19,434 nucleotides of DNA from CAG-826 sp964654155 (GCA_964654155.1 CAZZGL010000020.1:1-19434), one strand, 5' to 3'. Shown: positions 1-6,988, counted from the first letter of the stretch. Numbers and translations are program-made. The notes: a model not told the origin generated them from the sequence alone.

Positions 1-34
1 TTGCAAAAGAAGATTCATTTGATAATTATTTAAT

Positions 35-262
35 TTGATAAATGATAAGATAAATGATAAGATAAATGATAAGATAAAACCATTTGATTTAATGATTATT
101 AAAGAAATAGAAAAGAATAAGTATATTACTGTTTCCGAAATAGCGGATATTATTGGAAAGTCAGAAATAACGATATGTAGACATTTAGATTCTTTAGTAA
201 AAAGAGGTTTTGTTATACGAGTTGGTTCTCGTAAAAATGGTTATTGGCAATTAATTAAATAA
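35..262 (+). CDS. C-terminal winged-helix fragment of an AlbA/AAA_4-type ATP-binding regulator (partial, probably frameshifted)
   Basis: The 75-residue product has an N-terminal INDK repeat (residues 2-14) and then a winged helix: EIADIIGKSEITICRHLDSL (about 35-54), followed by the RGFVIRVGSRKNGYW wing. This repeat-plus-wing tail closing in 'GS-K-GYW' is how many schlafen/AlbA_2 (AAA_4) ATP-binding regulators end, which is family knowledge from memory. The only start is TTG at 35, with no Shine-Dalgarno sequence, and stops at 20-25 close the frame. The +3 frame entering from the left edge reads AKEDSFDNYLI and stops at TGA 36-38, so a one-base slip near the T-run at 34-36 would join it to this ORF. 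I infer the 3' end of a longer gene broken by a frameshift, which could be a real pseudogene or a base error. A separate small DNA-binding protein is possible but less likely. Confidence 0.5.
   Translation: MINDKINDKINDKIKPFDLMIIKEIEKNKYITVSEIADIIGKSEITICRHLDSLVKRGFVIRVGSRKNGYWQLIK
38..78 (+). repeat. 12-bp direct tandem repeat, 3.4 copies, encoding INDK
   Basis: The unit ATAAATGATAAG occurs three times in perfect tandem (38-73) and is followed by a partial ATAAA. The unit length is a multiple of three, so copy-number change alters the length of the INDK linker without shifting the reading frame. Such NDKIN-type linkers lie between the catalytic part and the terminal winged helix in AlbA_2/AAA_4 regulators. 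Confidence 0.85.
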
Positions 263-286
263 TTACAATCTTGATTAATAATTTAT

Positions 287-316
287 TTGATTTATTTTAT
301 TTTTCTTTCATATAAT
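287..316 (+). promoter_or_regulatory. Candidate sigma-A promoter firing into the 323-368 hairpin
   Basis: TTGATT (287-292) and a perfect TATAAT (311-316) are separated by 18 bp. The predicted start near 323 coincides with the first base of the hairpin at 323-365. The region is very AT-rich, so a chance match is possible. Confidence 0.35.
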
Positions 317-322
317 ATTAAT

Positions 323-368
323 AGAAGGTTGCTACGCGAGCTAAATAGGCTGATGGCAGCCTTCTTTT
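323..368 (+). terminator. Hairpin with T-tail (terminator of the left gene, or a tiny hairpin RNA)
   Basis: A 10-bp stem pairs AGAAGGTTGC (323-332) with GCAGCCTTCT (356-365) with one G-U pair. It encloses a 23-nt, comparatively GC-rich loop and is followed by TTT. It lies 60 bp after the stop of the left-edge gene and before the marR promoter, so a rho-independent terminator is the simplest reading. The loop is larger than usual for a terminator. Confidence 0.6.
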
Positions 369-409
369 ATGGTTATTCATTATTTCCGTTTATAAAAATA
401 CATATGTTA

Positions 410-438
410 TTGACAAAAATAGATACTAGTGATATTAT
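410..438 (+). promoter_or_regulatory. Promoter of marR
   Basis: A perfect -35 TTGACA (410-415), a 17-bp spacer and -10 TATTAT (433-438) lie 35 bp before the marR start. The palindrome at 439-451 directly abuts the -10, so a bound repressor would cover the transcription start. Confidence 0.8.
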
Positions 439-454
439 CTAACTCGGTTAGCAA
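439..454 (+). promoter_or_regulatory. Putative MarR operator 1 (autoregulatory)
   Basis: CTAAC-TCG-GTTAG (439-451) is a perfect 5-bp inverted repeat with a 3-bp centre, immediately downstream of the -10 box. The 16 bases from 439 match 13 of 16 with the site at 959-974. Both sites keep CTAAC, GTTAG and the trailing CAA, and differ only in the three central bases. Repeating the same palindrome before marR and before its target genes is typical of local MarR-family control. Confidence 0.7.
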
Positions 455-472
455 TTTAGGAAGGTGAATGTT

Positions 473-916
473 ATGACACAAGCAGAAATTGAAATATTAA
501 TGGATGAATTTATTAAATCTAGACCACTTCTTTTATTAAAAGAAATTGATCATACAAATGCAGGAATAGGTTTAGTACTAAGATTGTTGGATGAATCTGT
601 TGATGGTAGGTTAACTGCAGGCGAGATATCAGATGCGATGAAAGTTAGTACTGCTCGAGTAGCTGTTATTTTAAAAAAAATGATGGCTAAAGGCTTTATT
701 AGCAAAGAGTCTGATAAAAATGATGCTCGCGTAACTATCGTTTGTCTTTCTGAAGAAGGAAGAAAAAAAGCTAACGAAATAAAAGAAAGCAATATTAATC
801 AAATGAGAACATTAATTGAAGAATTTGGTGAAGAAAAATTTAAACAATTTATTGTTCTATCATATGAACTTAAAGAAAAAATAGAGAATGTGTTTTCTTT
901 TAAAAAGCATTTTTAA
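473..916 (+). CDS. MarR-family winged-helix transcriptional regulator
   Basis: The 147-residue product has the usual MarR length and layout. An N-terminal dimerisation helix comes first, then a winged helix-turn-helix at about residues 47-95: LTAGEISDAM, the recognition helix VSTARVAVILKKM, and the wing around KESDKNDARVTIVCLSEEG with the family's D-x-R. Long C-terminal dimerisation helices follow. I chose ATG 473 over the in-frame GTG at 464 because the GTG lies inside the ribosome-binding site (AGGAAGG, 458-464), which is well spaced for 473. The gene is followed at once by two ABC exporter genes and is flanked by matching palindromes, so I infer a ligand-released repressor of itself and of the exporter. 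The ligand cannot be told from the sequence. Confidence 0.9.
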   Translation: MTQAEIEILMDEFIKSRPLLLLKEIDHTNAGIGLVLRLLDESVDGRLTAGEISDAMKVSTARVAVILKKMMAKGFISKESDKNDARVTIVCLSEEGRKKANEIKESNINQMRTLIEEFGEEKFKQFIVLSYELKEKIENVFSFKKHF

Positions 917-957
917 AGATAGTATGGACAAAAGTCCTTATTATTTTTAAACAAATA

Positions 958-974
958 GCTAACCAAGTTAGCAA
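958..974 (+). promoter_or_regulatory. Putative MarR operator 2, upstream of the ABC exporter genes
   Basis: GCTAAC-CAA-GTTAGC (958-972) is a perfect 6-bp inverted repeat with a 3-bp centre, followed by AA, and is nearly identical to operator 1. It ends 22 bp before the first transporter start. A weak promoter may precede it: TGGACA at 925-930 and TAAACA at 948-953, 17 bp apart. The short hairpin GGAC-AAAA-GTCC (926-937) with a T-rich tail overlaps that -35 and could be a weak terminator after marR. Confidence 0.65.
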
Positions 975-994
975 AATGGAAAGGAGATTTTTAT

Positions 995-2755
995 ATGTTT
1001 AAATTATTAAAAAAATTAAAGCCCATTGATTGGATTTATGTTGCTATTTCTGTTGTTTTTATAGTTGTACAGGTGTGGCTTGATGTCACGATGCCAACAT
1101 ATATGAAAGAGATAACATTATTAGTTGAGACACCGGGAAGTGAAATGTTAGAAATATGGAAATCCGGTGGAATGATGCTTTTATGTGCATTAGGAAGCTT
1201 TTTTGCGTGTGTGATAACTGCAATATTCTCCGCGCGTATAGGTAGTGATTTAGCTTGGGCAATTCGTGGTAGCTTATTTAAAAAAGTACAAACTTTTTCT
1301 ATGGAAGAAATTGGCAGGTTTTCAACAGCTAGTCTTATAACCCGTTCCACAAATGATATTCAACAAGTCTTAACTCTAATTGTTATGGGATTACAAATGC
1401 TTATTAAAGCACCTATTACAGCAATTTGGGCTATTTGTAAAATTGCCGATAAAGAATGGGAGTGGTCAATAGCGGTTATTGCTGGAGTTGTTATAGTTTT
1501 AGTTACAGTTGCAATTTGTATTTCATTAGCGCTTCCAAAAATTCGTAAAATGCAAAAATTAACCGATGATATAAATCGTGTAACTCGAGAAAATTTAAAT
1601 GGCTTAAATGTTGTTAGAGCTTATAATGCTGAATATTATCAAGAAAGCAAGTTTGAATCTGTAAATGATACCCTTACAAAAACACAATTATTTTCACAAC
1701 GAGCGATGTCCTTTTTGATGCCAACTATGCAACTTGTTATGAGTGGACTTTCTCTTTCTGTTTATTGGATAGGAGCAATGTTAATAAATAATACAGAACA
1801 ATTTTCAAATCGTGTATTGCTATTTTCAGATATGGTTGTTTTTAGCACTTATGGTACTCAAATTGTTATGGCGTTCATGATGCTTGTTATGATTTTTATG
1901 ATGATGCCTCGAGCTTTGGTGGCGAGTAAACGGATTAATGAGGTTTTAGATACAGAACCAACAATTAAAAATGGAACTATTATTAATGGTAAGGAAGAAA
2001 TGCAAGGAGAAGTTACTTTTGAACATGTATCTTTTCGTTATCAAGATGCCGAAGACTATGTATTACATGATATTTCATTTACTGTGAAAAAAGGCGAAAC
2101 TGTAGCGTTTATTGGTTCTACTGGCTGTGGTAAAAGTACTGTTATTAATTTAATACCGAGGTTTTATGATGCGACTGACGGAGAAGTTATTGTTGATGGG
2201 GTTAATGTTAAAGAATATGATGAACATGCATTAAGAAATAAAATTGCTTATGTATCACAAAAAGCGATTTTGTTTTCCGGCTCAATAAGTTCAAATATTG
2301 CTTTTGGTGATAATGGTCAAGATGAAATTACTGATGAAATAATAAAAGAGGCAATTGAAATTGCACAAGCAAGGGATTTCGTTGATTCTTTAGAAGAATC
2401 TTATGAAGGATATGTAGCACAGGGAGGAACTAATTTCTCAGGTGGACAAAAACAACGATTATCGATAGCAAGAGCAATTGCAAGAAATGCTGAAATTATT
2501 ATTTTTGATGATTCATTTTCTGCGCTTGATTATAAAACTGATAAAATACTTCGTAAAACCTTAGATAAAAGGTGCAAAGATGTTACACGACTAATTGTGG
2601 CACAACGGATTGGTACAATTCGCGATGCAGATAAAATAATAGTGTTAGATGAAGGAAGAATGGTTGGCATTGGAACGCATGAAGAATTAATGAAAACTTG
2701 TGAAACATATAAGCAAATCGCATTGTCACAACTTTCAAAGGAGGAACTTGCATAA
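995..2755 (+). CDS. Heterodimeric ABC exporter half-transporter with the degenerate ATP site
   Basis: This is a 586-residue half-transporter: an N-terminal six-helix ABC exporter membrane domain (about 12-310), then a nucleotide-binding domain. The ATPase shows Walker A GSTGCGKST (374-382), the Q-loop glutamine at 422, an intact signature FSGGQ (481-485) and Walker B IIIFD (501-505). The catalytic glutamate is Asp506, and the switch histidine is Gln537 (VAQR). This pattern marks the non-hydrolysing half of asymmetric exporters such as BmrC, LmrC and TM287. A good AAGGAG site precedes ATG 995. The stop overlaps the next gene's start by one base (TAATG), so the two halves should be made in step. 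Position next to MarR suggests multidrug or toxic-compound efflux; the substrate is unknown. Confidence 0.93.
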   Translation: MFKLLKKLKPIDWIYVAISVVFIVVQVWLDVTMPTYMKEITLLVETPGSEMLEIWKSGGMMLLCALGSFFACVITAIFSARIGSDLAWAIRGSLFKKVQTFSMEEIGRFSTASLITRSTNDIQQVLTLIVMGLQMLIKAPITAIWAICKIADKEWEWSIAVIAGVVIVLVTVAICISLALPKIRKMQKLTDDINRVTRENLNGLNVVRAYNAEYYQESKFESVNDTLTKTQLFSQRAMSFLMPTMQLVMSGLSLSVYWIGAMLINNTEQFSNRVLLFSDMVVFSTYGTQIVMAFMMLVMIFMMMPRALVASKRINEVLDTEPTIKNGTIINGKEEMQGEVTFEHVSFRYQDAEDYVLHDISFTVKKGETVAFIGSTGCGKSTVINLIPRFYDATDGEVIVDGVNVKEYDEHALRNKIAYVSQKAILFSGSISSNIAFGDNGQDEITDEIIKEAIEIAQARDFVDSLEESYEGYVAQGGTNFSGGQKQRLSIARAIARNAEIIIFDDSFSALDYKTDKILRKTLDKRCKDVTRLIVAQRIGTIRDADKIIVLDEGRMVGIGTHEELMKTCETYKQIALSQLSKEELA

Positions 2756-4611
2756 TGAAAAAAAGAGAATATGAGCTAGGACAAACTGAAGTTAATTCTA
2801 GACCTAGAGGTCCTATGAATGGAAGAATGGGAAAAGGAGAAAAAGCAAAAGATCTTGTCGGAACATGGAAAAAACTTTTTGGTTATTGTGGTAAATTTAT
2901 ACCCTTGATTATTGTTGCTATTATTTGTGCAATGTGTGGAGCTATATTAACAATCTTAGGTCCGGATAAATTATCAGATTTAACAAGACATATCCAAAAT
3001 GCTTTTATTAAAGGCACTGAAGAAAGTAAAGAAGCTTTAGATGCGATTTTTAAAATTGGTATTACACTTGTATTCTTCTATGCATCTAGTTGGATATTAA
3101 CTATTTTACAAAATTTATTAATGACTACAGTAACGCAACGAATATCTAAGAATATGCGAGGAGATATTTCTAGAAAAATAAATAGATTACCAATGTCATA
3201 CTACAACCACACTTCAACTGGTGATGTTTTATCTAGAGTTACAAATGATGTTGATACAATTAGCCAATCATTTAATCAAAGCATTGGTTCATTAATATCG
3301 CAAATTGTTTTATTCTTTGGTAGTTTAATCATGATGTTTATAACAAATTGGATCATGACTTTAACAGCAGTTTTATCGACATTTATAGGTTTTGCATTAA
3401 TGATGTTAATTATGAAAAAGAGTCAAGGCTTTTTTAATCGTAATCAAAGAGATTTAGGCGCTTTAAATGGACATATTGAAGAAATGTATGCAGGTCATAC
3501 CATTATTAAAGCTTATAACGGAGAAAAACAAGTTATAGATGAATTCGATGAACTTAATGCAAAATTAAGAGACAGTGGCTTTAAAGCTCATTCTTTTTCT
3601 GGACTTATGATGCCTCTTATGACATTTATTGGTAATTTTGCTTATGTTGCAGTTTGCATTGTTGGTGCGGTTTTAACAATGAATGGTACGATTGATTTTG
3701 ATGTTATCATTGCGTTTATTCTTTATGTTCGTTATTTCACTCAACCTCTTTCTCAAATTGCTCAATCAATGCAATCATTACAATCCGCAGCAGCGGCAGG
3801 AGAACGTGTTTTTGAGTTCCTTGAAGCAGAAGAAATGGAAGATGAAAGTTATAAAGTAAAGAAGTTAGGTGAAATTCAAGGACAAGTAGAGTTTAAACAT
3901 GTTAAATTTGGATATGAAGATTCTGATAAAATAGTTATTAATGATTTTTCTGCGATTGCTATGCCTGGTCAAAAAATAGCTATTGTTGGACCTACTGGAG
4001 CAGGCAAAACTACAATGGTTAACTTGTTAATGCGTTTTCATGAAATTCAAGATGGAGAAATATTGATAGATGGAATATCTACAAAAGATATGACTAGAGA
4101 AGAAGTGCATAATCTATTTTGTATGGTTTTGCAAGACACTTGGTTATTTGAAGGTACGATAAAAGAAAATTTGGTTTATTCTACAGAAAATGTTTCAGAT
4201 GAACAAATTATAAAAGCTTGTAAAGCAGTAGGATTACATCATTTTATTAAGACCCTTCCAAATGGCTATAATTCAGTTTTATCTGATCAATTAAATTTGT
4301 CTCAAGGACAAAAACAACAATTAACAATTGCAAGAGCGATGATAGCAAATAAACCAATGCTAATACTTGATGAAGCAACAAGTTCAGTTGATACTAGAAC
4401 AGAATTAAAAATCCAAGAAGCGATGGATCAATTAATGAAAGAACGTACTTCTTTTGTTATCGCACATAGACTTTCAACAATTAAAAACGCTGATTTAATT
4501 CTTGTAATGAAAGAAGGCGACATTATTGAAAGTGGAACTCATGAAGAATTATTAGAAAAAGGCGGTTTTTATGCGGAATTATATAATTCACAATTTGAAG
4601 AATCTTTATAA
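2755..4611 (+). CDS. Heterodimeric ABC exporter half-transporter with the catalytic ATP site
   Basis: This 618-residue partner of the preceding gene has a Gly/Arg-rich N-terminal extension (to about 35) seen in BmrD/LmrD-like halves, an exporter membrane domain (about 45-330) and an ATPase domain. Walker A is GPTGAGKTT (412-420), the Q-loop is Gln460, Walker B is MLILDE with catalytic Glu540, and the switch is His571. Its signature is altered to LSQGQ (515-519). Crossing the two chains gives one competent site (this Walker A/B and His with the partner's FSGGQ). It also gives one degenerate site (the partner's Asp and Gln with this LSQGQ). That is the hallmark of an obligate heterodimer. Translation is coupled through the TAATG overlap, with AAAGGAGG just upstream inside the first gene. 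Confidence 0.93.
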   Translation: MKKREYELGQTEVNSRPRGPMNGRMGKGEKAKDLVGTWKKLFGYCGKFIPLIIVAIICAMCGAILTILGPDKLSDLTRHIQNAFIKGTEESKEALDAIFKIGITLVFFYASSWILTILQNLLMTTVTQRISKNMRGDISRKINRLPMSYYNHTSTGDVLSRVTNDVDTISQSFNQSIGSLISQIVLFFGSLIMMFITNWIMTLTAVLSTFIGFALMMLIMKKSQGFFNRNQRDLGALNGHIEEMYAGHTIIKAYNGEKQVIDEFDELNAKLRDSGFKAHSFSGLMMPLMTFIGNFAYVAVCIVGAVLTMNGTIDFDVIIAFILYVRYFTQPLSQIAQSMQSLQSAAAAGERVFEFLEAEEMEDESYKVKKLGEIQGQVEFKHVKFGYEDSDKIVINDFSAIAMPGQKIAIVGPTGAGKTTMVNLLMRFHEIQDGEILIDGISTKDMTREEVHNLFCMVLQDTWLFEGTIKENLVYSTENVSDEQIIKACKAVGLHHFIKTLPNGYNSVLSDQLNLSQGQKQQLTIARAMIANKPMLILDEATSSVDTRTELKIQEAMDQLMKERTSFVIAHRLSTIKNADLILVMKEGDIIESGTHEELLEKGGFYAELYNSQFEESL

Positions 4612-4627
4612 ATAATTAACAGAATTA

Positions 4628-4667
4628 GGGGGGCTACAAAACATAAAAAGTTTTAGCCTCTTTTTTT
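4628..4667 (+). terminator. Terminator of the marR-ABC exporter operon
   Basis: The arm starting GGGGGGCT (4628-4635) plus CAAAAC pairs with GTTTT-A-GCCTC (4650-4660) with a one-base bulge, and seven T follow (4661-4667). It lies 16 bp after the second transporter's stop. The T-run shares the spacer with the opposing ktrA terminator. Confidence 0.8.
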
Positions 4668-4691
4668 AAAAAAAGAGCGGTTTTCGCTCTT
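4661..4691 (-). terminator. Terminator of the ktrB-ktrA operon
   Basis: Read on the minus strand, AAGAGCG and CGCTCTT (plus positions 4691-4685 and 4679-4673) form a perfect 7-bp stem with a 5-base loop. A U-run made by the A-tract at 4668-4672 follows. It lies 15 bp beyond the ktrA stop. The T7-A7 block at 4661-4674 serves the tails of both converging terminators. Confidence 0.85.
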
Positions 4692-4706
4692 CTATCAAAT
4701 TTTTTA

Positions 4707-5363
4707 TTAGTTATTTATTTCTTTATTAAACTTTTCGATATCTTTAGTTTTACCGACGATAAATATAATATCTCCTGGTTCGATGTTATCAGTTGCTTTA
4801 GGAGCGAATGTTTTTGTTTTTCGATTAATTAGAATTATATTTACATTAAAAATATTACGTGGATTTAAGAAAGCGATAGTTTGTGGTCTAAAGTTTTTAT
4901 TAATTGAAATTTGAACAACAGAGAAGTTGTTTCCTAAAGAATAATAATCAGTGAAAGATTCATTTTGTAAACGATTAGCAAGACCAGTACCCGCCATACG
5001 TTGAGGAGCAACAACTTCATCCGCACCTAATTTTTTTAAGATTGGAGCATAGTATTCATTATCAACACGGACAGTTAGGTGCTTAATTCCCATTTCAACA
5101 AGGATAACGGTTGTTAAAATGGAAGCTTGAATATTATTTCCATAAGCGATAATTGCGTGGTCAACGCTTTTAATATCAAGTTCTTTTAAAGCTTTTTCAT
5201 CAGTAGCATCGGCGATGAAAACTGTTGGGATAAAAGCAGCAGCTTTTTTTACTCTTTCTTCATCAATATCAATTGCCATAACATCGGCGTCATGACGCGC
5301 AAGTTCTTCAACAAGTGATAAACCGAATTGACCTAAGCCAAATACTGCAAATGTTTTTTTCAT
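4707..5363 (-). CDS. ktrA: KtrA/TrkA-type RCK regulatory subunit of a potassium uptake system
   Basis: The 218-residue product is the normal KtrA length. It starts with an RCK_N Rossmann fold: GLGQFG (9-14) and the acidic Asp32 at the end of the second strand, expected to bind ATP/ADP or NAD. After about residue 135 comes an RCK_C domain (about 140-215, ending in GDIIFIVGKTKDIEKF). RCK_C of KtrA binds cyclic di-AMP in Firmicutes; I infer but cannot show this here. The cytoplasmic octamer gates KtrB. The start ATG is preceded by GGAGG, and the ktrB stop codon TAG is fused to that site (TAGGAGG) with a 13-bp gap, which points to translational coupling. Confidence 0.93.
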   Translation of the reverse strand: MKKTFAVFGLGQFGLSLVEELARHDADVMAIDIDEERVKKAAAFIPTVFIADATDEKALKELDIKSVDHAIIAYGNNIQASILTTVILVEMGIKHLTVRVDNEYYAPILKKLGADEVVAPQRMAGTGLANRLQNESFTDYYSLGNNFSVVQISINKNFRPQTIAFLNPRNIFNVNIILINRKTKTFAPKATDNIEPGDIIFIVGKTKDIEKFNKEINN

Positions 5364-5376
5364 AAGTTAATTCCTC

Positions 5377-6702
5377 CTAACCAACGACAACATTTTCTTC
5401 AATATATTTTACACGTTGTGTGTCATCTTTGTTTAACGAATTTGAGAAAACACTAACAACGGTCATTGGACCCACACGACCAAAGAACATTAAAAAGCAT
5501 AATACAACTTTGCTTCCAGAAGATAAAATTGGAGTTAATGATTGTGAATAACCAGCAGTTCCTAATGCAGAAAAACATTCAAATAATATTTTTCTTGCAT
5601 CATCTTCTACAGTGGCATCGTTTGTTTTTTCAATCAATATAATTGTTAAAAATCCAGTTATTAAAACAATCATAGCAATAAAGATTAATGACATTGCTTT
5701 CATAATAGAATCTTGAGAAATATATCGTTTAAAAGCAATAGTTTTTTTGCCACGAATGAAGGAAAAAATAGCTAATAAAATAACGAATAAAGTTGTTGTT
5801 TTGACGCCTCCACCGGTAGAAAGAGGAGAAGCTCCAAAGAACATTAGAATTTCCATAATAAATTCGCCAGGAAGAGATAACCTGTTCATATCATATGAAG
5901 CAAACCCGGCAGTTCTTGCGGATACGCTTTGGAATAAAGCTTCTAATAATGTCATACCATTTGAAAATTCGAAGATAAACAATGCAATAGTGCCAAAAAC
6001 AATCAAACATGCGGTTGTTACTAGAACGATTTTTGTAAAACAAGACCATCGTTTAGGTTTGTTTTTAACTATATCATCTATTACCGGAAATCCTAATCCA
6101 CCGATAATGATTAATAGCATTGTTATGATGTTAAAATATATATCGCTTGATAAGCTTGTTAATGATGAGTCTCCTAATAAATCAAAACCGGCGTTATTAA
6201 ATGCAGAAACCGTATGAAATATAGATAAATAAGCTCCTTTTAACCATCCGTAATTAGGTATAAAATGAATTGCGCTTAATATAACTCCAATTCCTTCAAT
6301 GATAAAAGTATACTTAATCGCTGTTTTAACAAAACCGATAACTCCATCAAATTTTGTTACATTTAAAGCTTCTTTTAACATAAATCTATCAACCGCGCCA
6401 ATTTTAATTCCTAAAATCGATAAAACAAATGTAAATATTGTTATGAATCCTAGGCCGCCAATTTGGACAAGAAGCATTAGGGTTATTTGTCCAAAAATGG
6501 TTAGTTCTGAAACAAGGCTTGGATATGGAGTTAAACCGGTAACACAAACACCAGATGTTGATAGTATAAGTGCATCCCAATAATTACCCCAATTATTACT
6601 TCGATGGCTAAATGGAAGAACGAGCAAAAAAGAACCGATGAAAATAACTGATGCAAAACTTAATAAAACCAATGAGTATGGAGATATTTTCAATTTTCTC
6701 AT
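5377..6702 (-). CDS. ktrB: KtrB/TrkH-family potassium channel-like transporter subunit
   Basis: The 441-residue membrane protein has the four-fold M1-P-M2 layout of the Trk/Ktr superfamily. Each repeat carries its filter glycine: VTGL (54-57), NAGF (170-173), TAGF (264-267) and TAGY (382-385). The intramembrane gating loop after the third repeat is present (GASPLSTGGGVKTT, about 290-303), as expected for KtrB. AAGGAGG precedes the ATG well. With the downstream ktrA it forms a complete KtrAB system for potassium (often sodium-dependent) uptake at the cell membrane. It is first in a two-gene minus-strand operon, divergent from the ribosomal protein operon. Confidence 0.94.
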   Translation of the reverse strand: MRKLKISPYSLVLLSFASVIFIGSFLLVLPFSHRSNNWGNYWDALILSTSGVCVTGLTPYPSLVSELTIFGQITLMLLVQIGGLGFITIFTFVLSILGIKIGAVDRFMLKEALNVTKFDGVIGFVKTAIKYTFIIEGIGVILSAIHFIPNYGWLKGAYLSIFHTVSAFNNAGFDLLGDSSLTSLSSDIYFNIITMLLIIIGGLGFPVIDDIVKNKPKRWSCFTKIVLVTTACLIVFGTIALFIFEFSNGMTLLEALFQSVSARTAGFASYDMNRLSLPGEFIMEILMFFGASPLSTGGGVKTTTLFVILLAIFSFIRGKKTIAFKRYISQDSIMKAMSLIFIAMIVLITGFLTIILIEKTNDATVEDDARKILFECFSALGTAGYSQSLTPILSSGSKVVLCFLMFFGRVGPMTVVSVFSNSLNKDDTQRVKYIEENVVVG

Positions 6703-6742
6703 ATTGATTCCTCCTTACAAGCCATAAGATAAAATCACGATA

Positions 6743-6771
6743 ATTGTAGTACAAAATGCTTCTTTTGTCTA
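6743..6771 (-). promoter_or_regulatory. Promoter of ktrB-ktrA
   Basis: On the minus strand TAGACA (6771-6766), a 17-bp spacer and TACAAT (6748-6743) precede ktrB. The predicted leader is only about 35 nt, so no riboswitch fits between the start site and the gene. Confidence 0.75.
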
Positions 6772-6807
6772 TAAATTTAGCAGATATTTTGGTGATTGAA
6801 AATCAAC

Positions 6808-6853
6808 TTTTTTTCAAAAAAAACTTGTTTTTATTTTTCGTTTGTTGTACACT
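6808..6853 (+). promoter_or_regulatory. Promoter of the rplK-rpoC operon with A/T-tract UP-like element
   Basis: TTGTTT (6825-6830), a 17-bp spacer and TACACT (6848-6853) form the core, with TTG directly before the -10. Directly upstream of the -35 lie a T7 run and an A8 run (about 6808-6823), placed like an UP element. Predicted transcription starts near 6860, giving a structured leader of about 130 nt. The 300 bp between ktrB and rplK are otherwise this leader and the divergent ktr promoter. Confidence 0.75.
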
Positions 6854-6861
6854 ATCAAAGC

Positions 6862-6950
6862 GTAATGCCCTCGTGCGCAATGCGCGTGTATATAGGGTTT
6901 ACCGTAGATAGGTATGTGGAAGGATGAAGCGATTTATCCATTAAACCACA
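6862..6950 (+). promoter_or_regulatory. Structured rplK leader with an L1-binding-like hairpin
   Basis: Two hairpins fill the leader. The first pairs GTAA..CCCT (6862-6871) with AGGGTTTAC (6894-6902) and holds an inner stem CGTGCGC/GCGCGTG. The second pairs TGTGG (6915-6919) with CCACA (6946-6950), then GGAT (6922-6925) with ATCC (6936-6939). It leaves an asymmetric internal loop of AA on the left and ATTAAA on the right. That layout matches the L1-binding site of 23S rRNA helices 76-77 and of L11-operon mRNAs, where a GUGG/CCAC helix is followed by a small asymmetric loop. The preceding GTAGATAGGT resembles the GUAGGAUAGGU of 23S rRNA (from memory). I infer feedback control by L1. Confidence 0.55.
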
Positions 6951-6988
6951 ACACGGACTCAAATACTTGAAAGAAGGAGGAATGTCAC

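Noticed and set aside
38..78. Short tandem repeat as a CRISPR array
   Set aside because: The 12-bp units are directly adjacent with no spacers and lie inside a reading frame; no cas gene is present.
464..472. GTG 464 as the start of marR
   Set aside because: It overlaps the AGGAAGG ribosome-binding site, while ATG 473 has proper spacing.
6703..6742. Cyclic di-AMP (ydaO) riboswitch before the potassium genes
   Set aside because: The predicted ktrB leader is only about 35 nt, far too short for that riboswitch, and no conserved core is seen.
6791..6824. Terminator on the + strand (TGATT-gaa-AATCA followed by a T-run) between ktrB and rplK
   Set aside because: The stem has only five A/T-rich pairs and no + strand gene precedes it; the T/A tracts are better read as an UP-like element of the rplK promoter.
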